A stretch of 30,651 nt of DNA from contig JASHSZ010000234.1 of the NCBI GenBank assembly GCA_030040815.1, forward strand, positions 1 to 30,651, written 5' to 3'. Source of the DNA: Streptosporangiaceae bacterium. Lineage in GTDB: Bacteria; Actinomycetota; Actinomycetes; Streptosporangiales; Streptosporangiaceae. Made by a program: the position numbers and the translations under genes. Below the pieces are notes generated by a model that saw nothing but the letters and a program-made list of their open reading frames with translations, had not been told where the DNA came from and searched no databases. Shown here in pieces: positions 7,586 through 15,715 of this stretch (positions are counted from its first letter, which is position 1; each line of letters begins with the position of its first letter).

Positions 7586-8736
7586 GGTTCCTGCTCATCA
7601 CGCTCATCGTGCACGCACCCGACCCGGTGACTGGCAGCCAGCCGACGACGAGCCAGCGGTTCCGCGAGGTGATCGACAGCGCGCTGCTGGCGGAGGAGCT
7701 GGGCTTCGACGGCTTCGGCGTAGGGGAACGGCACGAGCGGCCGTTCATCTCCTCCTCGCCGCCGGTCGTGCTCAGCCACATCGCAGGGCTGACGGCCCGC
7801 ATCCGGTTGTTCACCGCGGTCACGACCCTGAGCTTGCTAGACCCGGTACGGGCGTACGAGGACTACGCGACACTCGACCACCTGTCCGGCGGCCGGCTTG
7901 AGCTCATCATCGGGAAGGGGAACGGGGCCGCCCAGCGCGAGCTGTTCCACGTGACAGAGGCCGACCAGTGGGACCGCAACGCCGAGAGCTACGAGCTGTT
8001 CCGGCGGATCTGGCGGGAGCCGCGGGTAACGGCGTCGCCGAGGTTCAGGCCGTCGCTGCAGGACGCGGAGGTGTGGCCGCGCCCGTTGCAGCAGCCGATC
8101 CGAGTCTGGCACGGCAGCGCGACGAGCAAGGCGTCGGTCGACCTAGCCGCACGCTACGGTGACCCCCTGTTCTCGGCGAATGTGACCAACCCCATCGGGC
8201 CGTACGCCGGACTGGTCCAGTACTACCGGGAGCGCTGGGTCCACTACGGGCACGATCCGGCGCGCCTCGCCGTCGGGGCCGGGACCGCGGGCTATTACGC
8301 CGCCCGGACCACGCAGGCGGCGATCGACGCCTATCGGCCGGTGTTCGCCGGGTACCTGGCGTTCCAGCGGCGACTCGGCGTGGCACCGGTCTTCCCGACC
8401 CTCGAGGACTTCGTCGAGCGGAGCTCCGCGCTCATCGGCAGCCCGCAGCAGGTGATCGACAAGGTGCACCGTTACCACGACCAGTTCGGGCACAGCGTGC
8501 TCCACTTGCACGCCGAGCCGGGCGGGCTGACGAAGGCGCAGCACCGCGATTCGCTCGAACTGTTCCAGGCGGAGATCGCACCGGTGCTGCGGGGCGAGCT
8601 GCCCGACCCGCCGTGGCCGTGGGGCCCGGCCGTGCCGCCCGGCGCGGCCGCCAGCACCGAAGCTGCTGGCGGCGGCACGGCACGCACGGACGCCGAATCG
8701 GCGCCGGCTCCCGTCGGCCTGACTACAACCGGCTGA
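7582..8736 (+). CDS. LLM-class flavin-dependent monooxygenase (third)
   Basis: Luciferase-like protein of 384 aa. It begins MRFLLITLIVHAPDP and carries RFREVIDSALLAEELGFDGFGVGERHERPF, SSSPPVVLSHIAGLTARIRL, and the GGRLELIIGKGN phosphate/FMN region. A late GSPQQVIDKVHRYHDQFGHS segment fits this subfamily. The ATG at 7582 overlaps the preceding stop (ATGA), so translation is coupled. The C-terminal 45 residues are Pro/Ala/Gly-rich and probably disordered. The next gene follows after 16 bp. The type is common in sulfonate and other desulfurisation clusters of actinobacteria; substrate is inferred only. Confidence 0.88.
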   Translation: MRFLLITLIVHAPDPVTGSQPTTSQRFREVIDSALLAEELGFDGFGVGERHERPFISSSPPVVLSHIAGLTARIRLFTAVTTLSLLDPVRAYEDYATLDHLSGGRLELIIGKGNGAAQRELFHVTEADQWDRNAESYELFRRIWREPRVTASPRFRPSLQDAEVWPRPLQQPIRVWHGSATSKASVDLAARYGDPLFSANVTNPIGPYAGLVQYYRERWVHYGHDPARLAVGAGTAGYYAARTTQAAIDAYRPVFAGYLAFQRRLGVAPVFPTLEDFVERSSALIGSPQQVIDKVHRYHDQFGHSVLHLHAEPGGLTKAQHRDSLELFQAEIAPVLRGELPDPPWPWGPAVPPGAAASTEAAGGGTARTDAESAPAPVGLTTTG

Positions 8737-8752
8737 GGAGGAACAGGACAGC

Positions 8753-9877
8753 ATGGCCACCACGCCGCTGGCGATCCTGGATTTGGTCCCGATCCCGTCC
8801 GGCTCGACCGCGGCCGACGCGCTGCGCAACAGCATCGATCTCGCCCAGCGTGCCGAGCAGTTCGGCTATGCGCGGTACTGGTTCGCCGAGCATCATCTCA
8901 ACCCCGGCGTGGCCGGCACCTCGCCCGCAGTCGTGCTCGCGCTGACCGCGGCCGAGACCTCGAGCATCAGGCTCGGCTCCGGCGCGGTGCAGATGGGTCA
9001 CCGCACCGCGATCTCGACGGTAGAGGAATTCGGCCTGATCGACGCCCTGCACCCGGGACGGCTCGACCTCGGTCTCGGCCGCTCCGGTGGCAGGCCGCCG
9101 CAGCGCGGCGCAGGGGCAGACCCCGCTGTCTTCGGGGTCGTCGACGGCCGGGCGCCGAACGGACTGCTTATCCCGGCCCCGTTTTCGTATGAGGGGGTCG
9201 CAAGGTCGCCGCGGTTCGCGCTGCAGCGCACACTGCTGCAGCTGCCGAACGCGGAGCCGCAGGACTACGCTGAGCAGACCGATGACATCCTGGCGCTGCT
9301 GCGTGGCGCCTACATCTCCCCTGACGGGGTGGAAGCGCACGTCGTGCCGGGCGAATGCGCGCAGGTCCAGGTGTGGATACTGGGCAGCAGTGGCGGCCAG
9401 AGCGCCGAGGTAGCCGGGAAGCGCGGCCTGCGGTTCGCCGCCAACTACCACGTCAGCCCGGCGACGGTGCTCGAGGCGGTCGAGGGTTACCGGGCGTGCT
9501 TCCAGCCGGGCGACATCGACCAGCCGTATGTGAGCGTGTCCGCAGACGTTGTCGTCGCCGACGACGAGGCCACCGCGCGGGAGCTTGCGATCGGCTACGG
9601 CCTCTGGGTGCGCAGCATCCGGTCCGGTTCGGGCGCCATCGAGTTCCCCACGCCGGACGAAGCCAGGCGGCACGCCTGGACCACGGAAGACCGGGCGCTG
9701 GTGGCCGACCGCGTCGATACTCAGTTCGTCGGCTCGCCGAAACAGGTCGCCGATAAGCTCGAGCAGCTGCGCGACGCCACCGCCGCGGACGAGCTCATTG
9801 TCACGACAATGACGCACGACCACGCGGACCGGGTCCGGTCCTACAAGCTGCTCGCCGAAGAGTGGCGTCGGCGGTGA
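8753..9877 (+). CDS. LLM-class flavin-dependent oxidoreductase (fourth)
   Basis: Luciferase-like protein of 374 aa of the MsnO8/YhbW-like type. It starts LAILDLVPIPSGST and shows SIDLAQRAEQFGYARYWFAEHH, then SPAVVLALTAAETSSIRLGSGAV and EEFGLIDALHPGRLDLGLGR. The QVWILGSSGGQSA region and the terminal TQFVGSPKQVADKLEQL are also typical. GAGGAGG at 8735-8741 is a strong ribosome binding site for the ATG at 8753, overlapping the previous stop. It is the most divergent of the four paralogues, so the operon did not arise by simple recent duplication. A 42-bp gap separates it from the reductase gene. Confidence 0.9.
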   Translation: MATTPLAILDLVPIPSGSTAADALRNSIDLAQRAEQFGYARYWFAEHHLNPGVAGTSPAVVLALTAAETSSIRLGSGAVQMGHRTAISTVEEFGLIDALHPGRLDLGLGRSGGRPPQRGAGADPAVFGVVDGRAPNGLLIPAPFSYEGVARSPRFALQRTLLQLPNAEPQDYAEQTDDILALLRGAYISPDGVEAHVVPGECAQVQVWILGSSGGQSAEVAGKRGLRFAANYHVSPATVLEAVEGYRACFQPGDIDQPYVSVSADVVVADDEATARELAIGYGLWVRSIRSGSGAIEFPTPDEARRHAWTTEDRALVADRVDTQFVGSPKQVADKLEQLRDATAADELIVTTMTHDHADRVRSYKLLAEEWRRR

Positions 9878-9919
9878 CCGGCCGCCGCCGCAGCCCAAGC
9901 CCGCAGATCGGAGTGAGCG

Positions 9920-10414
9920 GTGACCGTCGCTGTCGTGGTGGGTAACCCCAAGCCGAAGTCGCGGACCTATCGGGCGGCACACCTGGTCGCCGAACGGCTC
10001 GCCGGGCGGCCTGCCGACCTCAGCATCGATCTCACCGAGCTGGGTGCGGCCCTGCTCGACTGGGCGGATCCCGTGGTGGCCGAGCTCGTTGCGAAGGTGC
10101 AGGCCGCTGACCTGGTGGTGGTCGCGAGCCCCACGTATAAGGGCAGCTACACCGGCCTGCTGAAGCTGTTCCTCGACCGGTTCGAGGCAGGCTCGATGAC
10201 CGGGACCGCAGTACCGGTGATGCTGGGCGGGCACTACAGGCACGCACTCGCCCCGGAACTCCTGCTCAAGCCGATCCTCGTGGAGATCGGTGCCACCTGT
10301 CCCACCGCCGGGCTGTTCCTGCTTGACTCGGAGTTTGAGACCAGCGACATGCTGGACACCTGGCTCTCCCGCGCCCGCGCGCAGGTTGCGGCAACCATGA
10401 ACGGCGTGGCGTGA
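9920..10414 (+). CDS. NAD(P)H-dependent FMN reductase (SsuE/MsuE-like)
   Basis: Flavodoxin-fold reductase of 164 aa that supplies FMNH2 to partner monooxygenases. The phosphate-binding loop GNPKPKSRTYR (residues 8-18) and the flavin-binding SPTYKGSYTGLLKLFLDRF are characteristic of the SsuE/MsuE subgroup. VPVMLGGHYRHALAPELLLKPIL matches the dimer region. GTG start at 9920 with GGAG about 7 bases upstream. The stop overlaps the next gene by GTGA. Position after four flavin-dependent monooxygenases makes it a likely electron donor to one or more of them. Confidence 0.9.
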   Translation: MTVAVVVGNPKPKSRTYRAAHLVAERLAGRPADLSIDLTELGAALLDWADPVVAELVAKVQAADLVVVASPTYKGSYTGLLKLFLDRFEAGSMTGTAVPVMLGGHYRHALAPELLLKPILVEIGATCPTAGLFLLDSEFETSDMLDTWLSRARAQVAATMNGVA

Positions 10415-10914
10415 AGGCTGCCTTGAGCCCGGCCGAGCTGCGTGCAGTATTCGCCGCATTCCCGACCGGAGTCGCGGCGGTCGCCGCCCTTATTGGTGGC
10501 GCGCCCACCGGGCTGGCAGCCAGCTCGTTCGTGCCGGTGTCACTGGACCCGCCGCTCGTGTCAGTCTGCATCGCCCATGAATCGACCACCTGGCCTGCGC
10601 TGCGTACGGCGGCGCGACTCGGCATCAGCGTGCTGGGCTATCACCAGGAGGCGGTCAGCCGGCAGCTCGGCGCTACCGGTTCCGAGCGGTTCACCGGACT
10701 GGACTGGCGGGCCACCGCGCGCGGTGCGGTGCTGCTCCCGGAGTCGAGCGCCTGGTTTGACTGCAGCGTCGAGCGCGAGATTCCGGCCGGGGACCACGAC
10801 ATCGTGCTGCTCGGCGTACACGATCTTGGAGCTACCGCGGTCATGCCGCTGGTTTTCCACGGCAGCGCGTACCGGAGGCTGCAGCCGCACGCCGTGCCGA
10901 ATGCAGCCGCCTGA
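10411..10914 (+). CDS. Flavin reductase-like domain protein
   Basis: Short-chain flavin:NADH reductase of the HpaC/ActVB/DIM6-NTAB family, 167 aa. The conserved pattern runs: LRAVFAAFPTGVAAVAAL, PTGLAASSFVPVSLDPPLVSVCIAHES (flavin binding), LGISVLGYHQEAVSRQL, and GDHDIVLLGVHDLG with VFHGSAYRRL. It overlaps the preceding reductase by GTGA, closing the operon. Two unrelated flavin reductases in one operon suggest that different monooxygenases have different donors. The stop is only 13 bp from the stop of the convergent flavoprotein gene. Confidence 0.9.
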   Translation: MKAALSPAELRAVFAAFPTGVAAVAALIGGAPTGLAASSFVPVSLDPPLVSVCIAHESTTWPALRTAARLGISVLGYHQEAVSRQLGATGSERFTGLDWRATARGAVLLPESSAWFDCSVEREIPAGDHDIVLLGVHDLGATAVMPLVFHGSAYRRLQPHAVPNAAA

Positions 10915-10927
10915 TAAGAGCTAGTCT

Positions 10928-12370
10928 TCAGGCTGCGCTGCCCGGGCTCCGGCTGGCCGCAAGGGTCGTGGTGATGTGCTCGGCGAGTGCGGCCGCCTGA
11001 TTGCGTATCTCCGGGATCGCGGTTGTCTCATACCAGAGCCCGCGCAGCGGTGGACCGAGCGCGTGCAGGAAGGTACTCGGCCGACCGTCTGCCCCGAGTA
11101 CGGTGCCGGCGGAGTTCGTGTCGATGCCGAGCCGCAGCGGATCGGGTCGTGCCAGGCGCCTGCTGAACAGGTCGCGCAGGAGGGGACTGGCCGCGGCGGT
11201 GATATCGGTTGTCCCGCCGCTACCGTTGATCAGCCAGTCAGCGCCCAGTTCGGTGCGGTTGTCAGTCGCGTCGACGACCACGGTGAGCCGGCCTCCGCGA
11301 TAGTGCGCGGCGAGTACGTGACCCTGATGCACCACGAGCTGTCCGGTCTGCCGCAGGGCGGTGATTCGCGCGGCCGTGGCAGGCGGCATGAGGTGCCGAT
11401 GGACTTCCCAGTACCGGGCGATGTGGCGCAAGAAGGCCCGTCTGTCGTCGTCAGACATCCGGGACCACAAATCAGGCACGTGGGGGCGCAGCCCCTCCAT
11501 CACCTGGTGCCAGCTGTCCGGGCTTGCCGAGATCTCCTGGCGGACCTGCCAGAGCAGGTCGGTCAGCCGGACGGGCCCGCTTTCCGGGGAGAACACAGGC
11601 AGCCAGAACGACCTCCTGGGGCCCTGTGCCTGACCGGGGTGCACGCGCGGCAGCAGGCCGTGCCGGGACACGGCGTGCACGATGCTGCCTGGTCGCGCGC
11701 CGGTGATGGCGATGGCCACGTCGACCATGGTCAGGCCAGTCCCGACAATCACCACACGGCATTTGCCACTGCCACTCGTTACCTGGTCGAGCGCTGTCGG
11801 CCGCCAGGGGTCGGTGATCACCGCATCGGTGTCCGGAGCGTCGAACGGCAACACCGCCGGCACATTGCCGGTGGCCAGCCCGACCACGTCTGCATCCAGC
11901 GGGCCACGGCCGGTGTGCAGCCGCGCCCCCCTCCGGCGGGACAGCGGGCGGATCGCGGTAACCGCCGAGGTCATCCGCGTGAGTCGGCCAAAGGGCACTG
12001 CCGCGCGCTGAGCGGCTGCCAGCGTCTCGAGCAGATAGCGGCCGTAAACCCCGCGCGGCAGGAACGTTGTTTCGCTGACTTGACCCGGCCTTGCGGCCGA
12101 CGTGCTTGCCCAGGCCACCAGGTGCTGCGGCTCGCCGGGCAGCGCGCTCATTCTGCCCGCCATGGCGTTCAGCAGGTGCTCCGGGTGCTGTGTGGCGTAT
12201 GCCTGACCCCGGCCGTGCCTGCCGTGCTCGTCAATCAGCCAGATGTGCAGCGGAGTCCGGCTGTCGGCTGCTTGCCGCAGCAGCTGGACCGCCAGCAGCG
12301 TGCCGCTGGCCCCCCCGCCGACGATCGCGACGGTCAGTTCCCGGTCCTCCTGCGAGCCTTGACGGTACAT
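10928..12370 (-). CDS. FAD/NAD(P)-binding oxidoreductase (NAD_binding_9 type)
   Basis: Predicted flavoprotein of 480 aa. Rossmann motif VAIVGGGASGTLLAVQLLR (residues 14-32), HLLNAMAGRMSALPGEPQHLVAW typical of the HpnW/NAD_binding_9 family, and a second nucleotide site CRVVIVGTGLTMVDVAIA. The C terminus has WLINGSGG and LHALGPPLRGLWYETTAIPEIR. Such proteins often sit beside luciferase-like monooxygenases. The ATG at 12370 is preferred: TATACT ends six bases before it, consistent with a leaderless start, and no ribosome binding site is visible. In-frame ATGs at 12397 and 12478 are alternatives. It converges on the monooxygenase operon. Confidence 0.82.
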   Translation of the reverse strand: MYRQGSQEDRELTVAIVGGGASGTLLAVQLLRQAADSRTPLHIWLIDEHGRHGRGQAYATQHPEHLLNAMAGRMSALPGEPQHLVAWASTSAARPGQVSETTFLPRGVYGRYLLETLAAAQRAAVPFGRLTRMTSAVTAIRPLSRRRGARLHTGRGPLDADVVGLATGNVPAVLPFDAPDTDAVITDPWRPTALDQVTSGSGKCRVVIVGTGLTMVDVAIAITGARPGSIVHAVSRHGLLPRVHPGQAQGPRRSFWLPVFSPESGPVRLTDLLWQVRQEISASPDSWHQVMEGLRPHVPDLWSRMSDDDRRAFLRHIARYWEVHRHLMPPATAARITALRQTGQLVVHQGHVLAAHYRGGRLTVVVDATDNRTELGADWLINGSGGTTDITAAASPLLRDLFSRRLARPDPLRLGIDTNSAGTVLGADGRPSTFLHALGPPLRGLWYETTAIPEIRNQAAALAEHITTTLAASRSPGSAA

Positions 12371-12420
12371 GCCAGCAGTATAATCTATCTTACCCATAGG
12401 ATTACTAGATAAGGTCGCGG
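12371..12420 (-). promoter_or_regulatory. Likely leaderless promoter of the FAD/NAD(P) oxidoreductase
   Basis: On the minus strand TATACT (12382-12377) lies six bases before the ATG at 12370, the geometry of a leaderless transcript. AATCCTATGGG (around 12402-12392, minus strand) resembles the TTCCTA-containing elements seen at other promoters of this island. The 200-bp gap between the two flavoprotein genes shows nothing else. Confidence 0.35.
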
Positions 12421-12570
12421 CCGACCTCACAATCTGACGATCGCGGCCGCACCGTGCCGCATAACCGCAAGCGCTCACTCACCATGCCACGCGCGTGGCC
12501 GTTCCCCCGCCTTCCGGACAGCAGGTCAGAGGGCCGTGTCAAGGATGAGGCTGACGCGAAAGGTCGGCCG

Positions 12571-13812
12571 CTACGACGATTGCCCGGCCAGGTGGCGAGC
12601 GAGGTGATCGATGACGTCGCGCGCATCCTCCTCGATACCGTAAATGAACGTCGACTTGCGCCGCCGCATCACGGGCAGTCCGAGCGCGTACAGGCCCGGG
12701 CTCTCGAGCACACCGCCGTCATGCCGAAGCTGGCCCTTCGCATCGACGACAGGCACCTCCAGCCACCCGTAGTCGGGCCGGAAACCCGTCGCCCACACGA
12801 CCGTGCGGATCTCACCACCTCGCAGGTCAAGCTGCAACCGCGGCGACTCGGGGAGGCGCGTAGGCCCCAACCGCTCGGGTGGATCGATCTCGTCGTCACG
12901 CCCGTAGGTCGCGGCCCACTCGTCGAAGGTATCCAGCAGCCGGCACATCTTGAGGTCCGCGAGTGACAGCGCGTTGCGCAGTCCGCCGGAGAATAGCGCG
13001 CGGCCATCATGGACGGCTGCCCAGCGGCCTACCAGTTCGACGCCCATGGAGGTGAGCGCGTTGAGGTCGAGCGTGGCGCGCTCGGAAGTGCCGACAAGCT
13101 GCGGCGATGGCAGCCGCCGAGCCCTGGTGAGGTCCTCGAGCTCGTCGTACCGCTGGTCCCACACCCCTGACGCGTCCATCCACCACAGCACGTCTTTGCC
13201 CCGGTAGGTCCGCGGCAACCGCACGTGCTCGCCGACCGAGAGGGTCACGGGCCGGCCAGAGCGCTGCAGTTCGGCGGCCAGTTGCACACCGGTTGCTGAC
13301 GCTCCGACGACGAGCACGCCGCCGTCGGGCAGCGGGGCGGGCTCACGGTAGTCGAACGGGGTCAGCTGCTCGACTGATGCCGGCACGGCATCCCGGAACT
13401 GCGGCACCGCGGGCTCATTACACGCACCGCTGGCGATGACCACGGCCCGGCAGCGGATCTCACCACGGCTCGTCGTCACCCCGTATCCGGCGCCGGTGCG
13501 TCGCAGCGACGTGACGTTCTCGCCGGTGCGGACCGGCGCGTTCGATACCTTGGCGAAGTGCTCGATGAACTCGGTCACTTCTCGGCACGTCATGTATCCG
13601 TCCGGTTCCGGGCCCTCGTAGCGATGGCCCGGAAGCCGGCTCTGCCAGTTAGGCGTGAGCAGCCGCAGGGAATCCCAGCGCTCACGCCGCCAGGAGTTCG
13701 CCACCTCGCCGCGCTCAAGCACGACGTGGTCGATCGACCTTTCGCTGAGGAAATGGCTTGCGGCCAGGCCCGCATGCCCCGCGCCGATGACGACCGCGCT
13801 GGCGCGCTCCAT
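12571..13812 (-). CDS. Flavin-containing NAD(P)H monooxygenase-like oxidoreductase
   Basis: Class B-type flavoprotein of 413 aa. The FAD site is VVIGAGHAGLAASHFL (GxGxxG at 10-15) and the NADPH site VLVVGASATGVQL (170-175). Between them are NSWRRERWDSLRLLTPNW and VVIASGACNEPAVP, both typical of the CzcO/TrkA-like monooxygenase group. WATGFRPDYGWLEVP near residue 345 is the late ATG motif. The C-terminal MRRRKSTFIYGIEEDARDVI is usual for this actinobacterial subgroup. The ATG at 13812 lies 11 bp after the OsmC-like stop, so the two genes probably form one transcript. It may oxidise a sulfur or nitrogen centre; no substrate is implied by sequence. Confidence 0.87.
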   Translation of the reverse strand: MERASAVVIGAGHAGLAASHFLSERSIDHVVLERGEVANSWRRERWDSLRLLTPNWQSRLPGHRYEGPEPDGYMTCREVTEFIEHFAKVSNAPVRTGENVTSLRRTGAGYGVTTSRGEIRCRAVVIASGACNEPAVPQFRDAVPASVEQLTPFDYREPAPLPDGGVLVVGASATGVQLAAELQRSGRPVTLSVGEHVRLPRTYRGKDVLWWMDASGVWDQRYDELEDLTRARRLPSPQLVGTSERATLDLNALTSMGVELVGRWAAVHDGRALFSGGLRNALSLADLKMCRLLDTFDEWAATYGRDDEIDPPERLGPTRLPESPRLQLDLRGGEIRTVVWATGFRPDYGWLEVPVVDAKGQLRHDGGVLESPGLYALGLPVMRRRKSTFIYGIEEDARDVIDHLARHLAGQSS

Positions 13813-13823
13813 GGGTCGGCCTC

Positions 13824-14372
13824 TCAGGCGACCTCGACGGTGACGTTAGTCGGGTTGGTGAGAGCGTCGAACACCGCGGAGCGCTTCTGGGACTGCGCGA
13901 CCAGGGCTTCGATCTCCTGCCTGGAGGCATCTGCGTCGATGGTGAACGTCACCTTGATGTCGTTGTAACCGTTGCGGACGTCACTGTCGGCGCCGAGGAT
14001 GCCCCGGATGTCATGATGACCCTCGACCGTCGCCTCGACCGAGCGCAACTGAATTCCGCGATTCTCCGCGACCGAGGCCACGCCGGCGGTGAGGCAGCTC
14101 GCCAGGCCGACGATGAGGTACTCGATCGGCGTGATGCCGTTGTCCTCAGCCGCGAAGACCTCGGGGTGGTCGGCGTCGAACACCGATTCTGCCTTGTGGC
14201 TCTGCTCCTGCCCGAGGCCGAAGAAGCTCTGGACCTTGATAGTGCTGTGCACGCCGTTGTTCCATTTGGCGGATGCCCGCCAGGTGAACTGCGCGGCCTC
14301 GGGCGCGCCCTTGAGCACCTCCCGCGCGTCGAGCAGTGCCTGTACGTTGACGCCGTTGGTGACCGTGGTCAT
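13824..14372 (-). CDS. OsmC-family protein with a single cysteine
   Basis: OsmC/Ohr-fold protein of 182 aa. Peroxide-reducing members use two cysteines. Here Cys93 in YLIVGLASCLTAGVASVA is present, but the place of the second is occupied by a cysteine-free SQKRSAVFDALTNPTNVTVE. It belongs to the one-Cys subgroup, and a classical hydroperoxidase mechanism is doubtful. The ATG at 14372 is supported by AGAAGGGAGT about 9 bases upstream, which argues against the longer frame from 14426. It is divergent from metX with 86 bp between starts and cotranscribed with the monooxygenase behind it. A role in thiol or persulfide handling is inferred from location. Confidence 0.87.
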   Translation of the reverse strand: MTTVTNGVNVQALLDAREVLKGAPEAAQFTWRASAKWNNGVHSTIKVQSFFGLGQEQSHKAESVFDADHPEVFAAEDNGITPIEYLIVGLASCLTAGVASVAENRGIQLRSVEATVEGHHDIRGILGADSDVRNGYNDIKVTFTIDADASRQEIEALVAQSQKRSAVFDALTNPTNVTVEVA

Positions 14373-14403
14373 GTGACGTGACTCCCTTCTCGCCCACCCT
14401 GGA

Positions 14404-14451
14404 ATTCCTATAAGAATGCTTGACATTACACTATCGTGGGCAAGCTAACAT
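14404..14451 (+). promoter_or_regulatory. metX promoter and shared sulfur-island elements
   Basis: The intergenic DNA holds ATTCCTATAA (14404-14413) directly followed by GAATGCTTGAC (14414-14424). Both recur elsewhere in this island: 3657-3666 exactly, and 4848-4858 on the minus strand with one mismatch. The first part is a near-palindrome, ATTC-N6-GAAT. TAACAT (14446-14451) ends seven bases before the metX ATG with no ribosome binding site between, consistent with a leaderless mRNA. TTGACA at 14420-14425 would be a long 20 bp from it. Confidence 0.35.
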
Positions 14452-14458
14452 AGCCCGC

Positions 14459-15715
14459 ATGGCGGAGCCAGCCTCGACGCTAGCGGCCGGTTCGGTCGGC
14501 ACAGTCGAAACCCAGTATCTCGACCTCCCGGAGCCAGTGCGGCTTGACTGCGGGCAAAGCCTGTCCTCGGTCCGGGTGGCGTACGAGACCTACGGCGAAC
14601 TCTCAGCCCGGCGTGACAACGTGATCCTGGTGTGCCATGCGCTGAGCGGCGACGCCCACGCGGCTGGCTTCGCGAAGGCCCCGCCCGAGGAGAGCACCCG
14701 CGACGGGTTCGGCGCCGAGGATCGCGATGGCTCGGTCGGCAAGGGGCTCGGCTGGTGGGACGGGATGATCGGCCCCGCCAAGGCCTTCGACACCGACCGC
14801 TTCTTCGTAGTCTCTACGAACTTGCTGGGCGGCTGCCGCGGGACGACGGGCCCAACCTCGATCGACCCGGCGACCGGCAGGCCATACGGACCTGACTTCC
14901 CCGTGATCACGGTCGCTGACATGGTGCGGACCGAACGCGCGTTCCTGGCCGAGCTCGGAATCGAGCGGCTTGCCGCCGTGGCGGGCGGCTCACTCGGCGG
15001 GATGCAGGCGTTCGAATGGGCGATCCTATTTCCTGACCAGGTCGATGCGGTCGTAGCGATCGCCAGCACCCACGCGCTGCACCCCCAGGGCGTGGCCTGG
15101 AACGCAATTGCGCGCAACGCGATCATGGGCGACCCGGCCTGGCAGGGCGGCTACTACTACGGTACGGGCCGGGTGCCCGACGCCGGCATGGGTGTGGCGC
15201 GGATGGTCGGACACGTCACGTATCTGTCCGCGAAGGCGCTGAGCGACAAGTTCGGCCGCAGGTTGCAGCAAGCTGATGACATCCGCTACACGATCAGCGA
15301 GCCGGAGTTCCAGGTCGAGAGCTACCTGCGGCACCAGGCCGACTCGTTCGTCCGGCGCTTCGATGCAAACACTTATCTGTACACATCCCGCGCGCTGACA
15401 TATTTCGATCTCGCTCGGCAGTACGGCGGCGGATCGCTCACACAAGCACTTGCCGGCGTCTCGGCGCGGACCCTGTTGATCGCGTTCAGCTCCGACTGGC
15501 TGTACCCGCCATCGGCCTCGAGGGAGATCGAGGAAGCGCTCGGCTCTCTCGGCAAGCCGGTCAAGTTGCACGTGATCGAGGCGCCGTATGGCCACGACTG
15601 CTTCCTGCTCGAGGAAGCGCGGCAGACGCCCATCATCCGCCAGTTTTTGAGCAAACACAGCCAGGCCGAAGGTGGGCCCGGCGGGCGACGTCGGGGAAGG
15701 AGCCTTCGTGACTGA
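14459..15715 (+). CDS. metX: Homoserine O-acetyltransferase MetX
   Basis: Alpha/beta-hydrolase-fold acyltransferase, 418 aa, that activates homoserine with acetyl-CoA as the first committed step of methionine synthesis by direct sulfhydrylation. The nucleophile elbow GGSLGGMQAFEW puts catalytic Ser at 178. ALSGDAHAAG, GCRGTTGPTSIDPATG, the acid residue in SSDWLYPP and the histidine in YGHDCFLLE complete the family signature. The ATG at 14459 is preferred over one at 14420, which would add 13 residues unlike the family. No ribosome binding site is visible, suggesting leaderless initiation. Its stop overlaps metY by 8 bp. Actinobacteria more often have metY before metX. Confidence 0.95.
   Translation: MAEPASTLAAGSVGTVETQYLDLPEPVRLDCGQSLSSVRVAYETYGELSARRDNVILVCHALSGDAHAAGFAKAPPEESTRDGFGAEDRDGSVGKGLGWWDGMIGPAKAFDTDRFFVVSTNLLGGCRGTTGPTSIDPATGRPYGPDFPVITVADMVRTERAFLAELGIERLAAVAGGSLGGMQAFEWAILFPDQVDAVVAIASTHALHPQGVAWNAIARNAIMGDPAWQGGYYYGTGRVPDAGMGVARMVGHVTYLSAKALSDKFGRRLQQADDIRYTISEPEFQVESYLRHQADSFVRRFDANTYLYTSRALTYFDLARQYGGGSLTQALAGVSARTLLIAFSSDWLYPPSASREIEEALGSLGKPVKLHVIEAPYGHDCFLLEEARQTPIIRQFLSKHSQAEGGPGGRRRGRSLRD

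Noticed and set aside
8723..10459. A 578-residue open frame on the minus strand opposite the monooxygenase/reductase genes
   Set aside because: It lies antisense to well-recognised luciferase-like and FMN reductase genes and its product has no recognisable domain; long antisense frames are expected in high-GC DNA.
10976..12412. A 478-residue open frame on the plus strand opposite the FAD/NAD(P) oxidoreductase
   Set aside because: The minus-strand frame shows two clear nucleotide-binding motifs; the plus-strand product is low-complexity with no motif.
14373..14458. A SAM riboswitch or other leader RNA before metX
   Set aside because: Only 86 bp separate the divergent OsmC and metX starts and the promoter signals abut the ATG, leaving no room for a structured leader.
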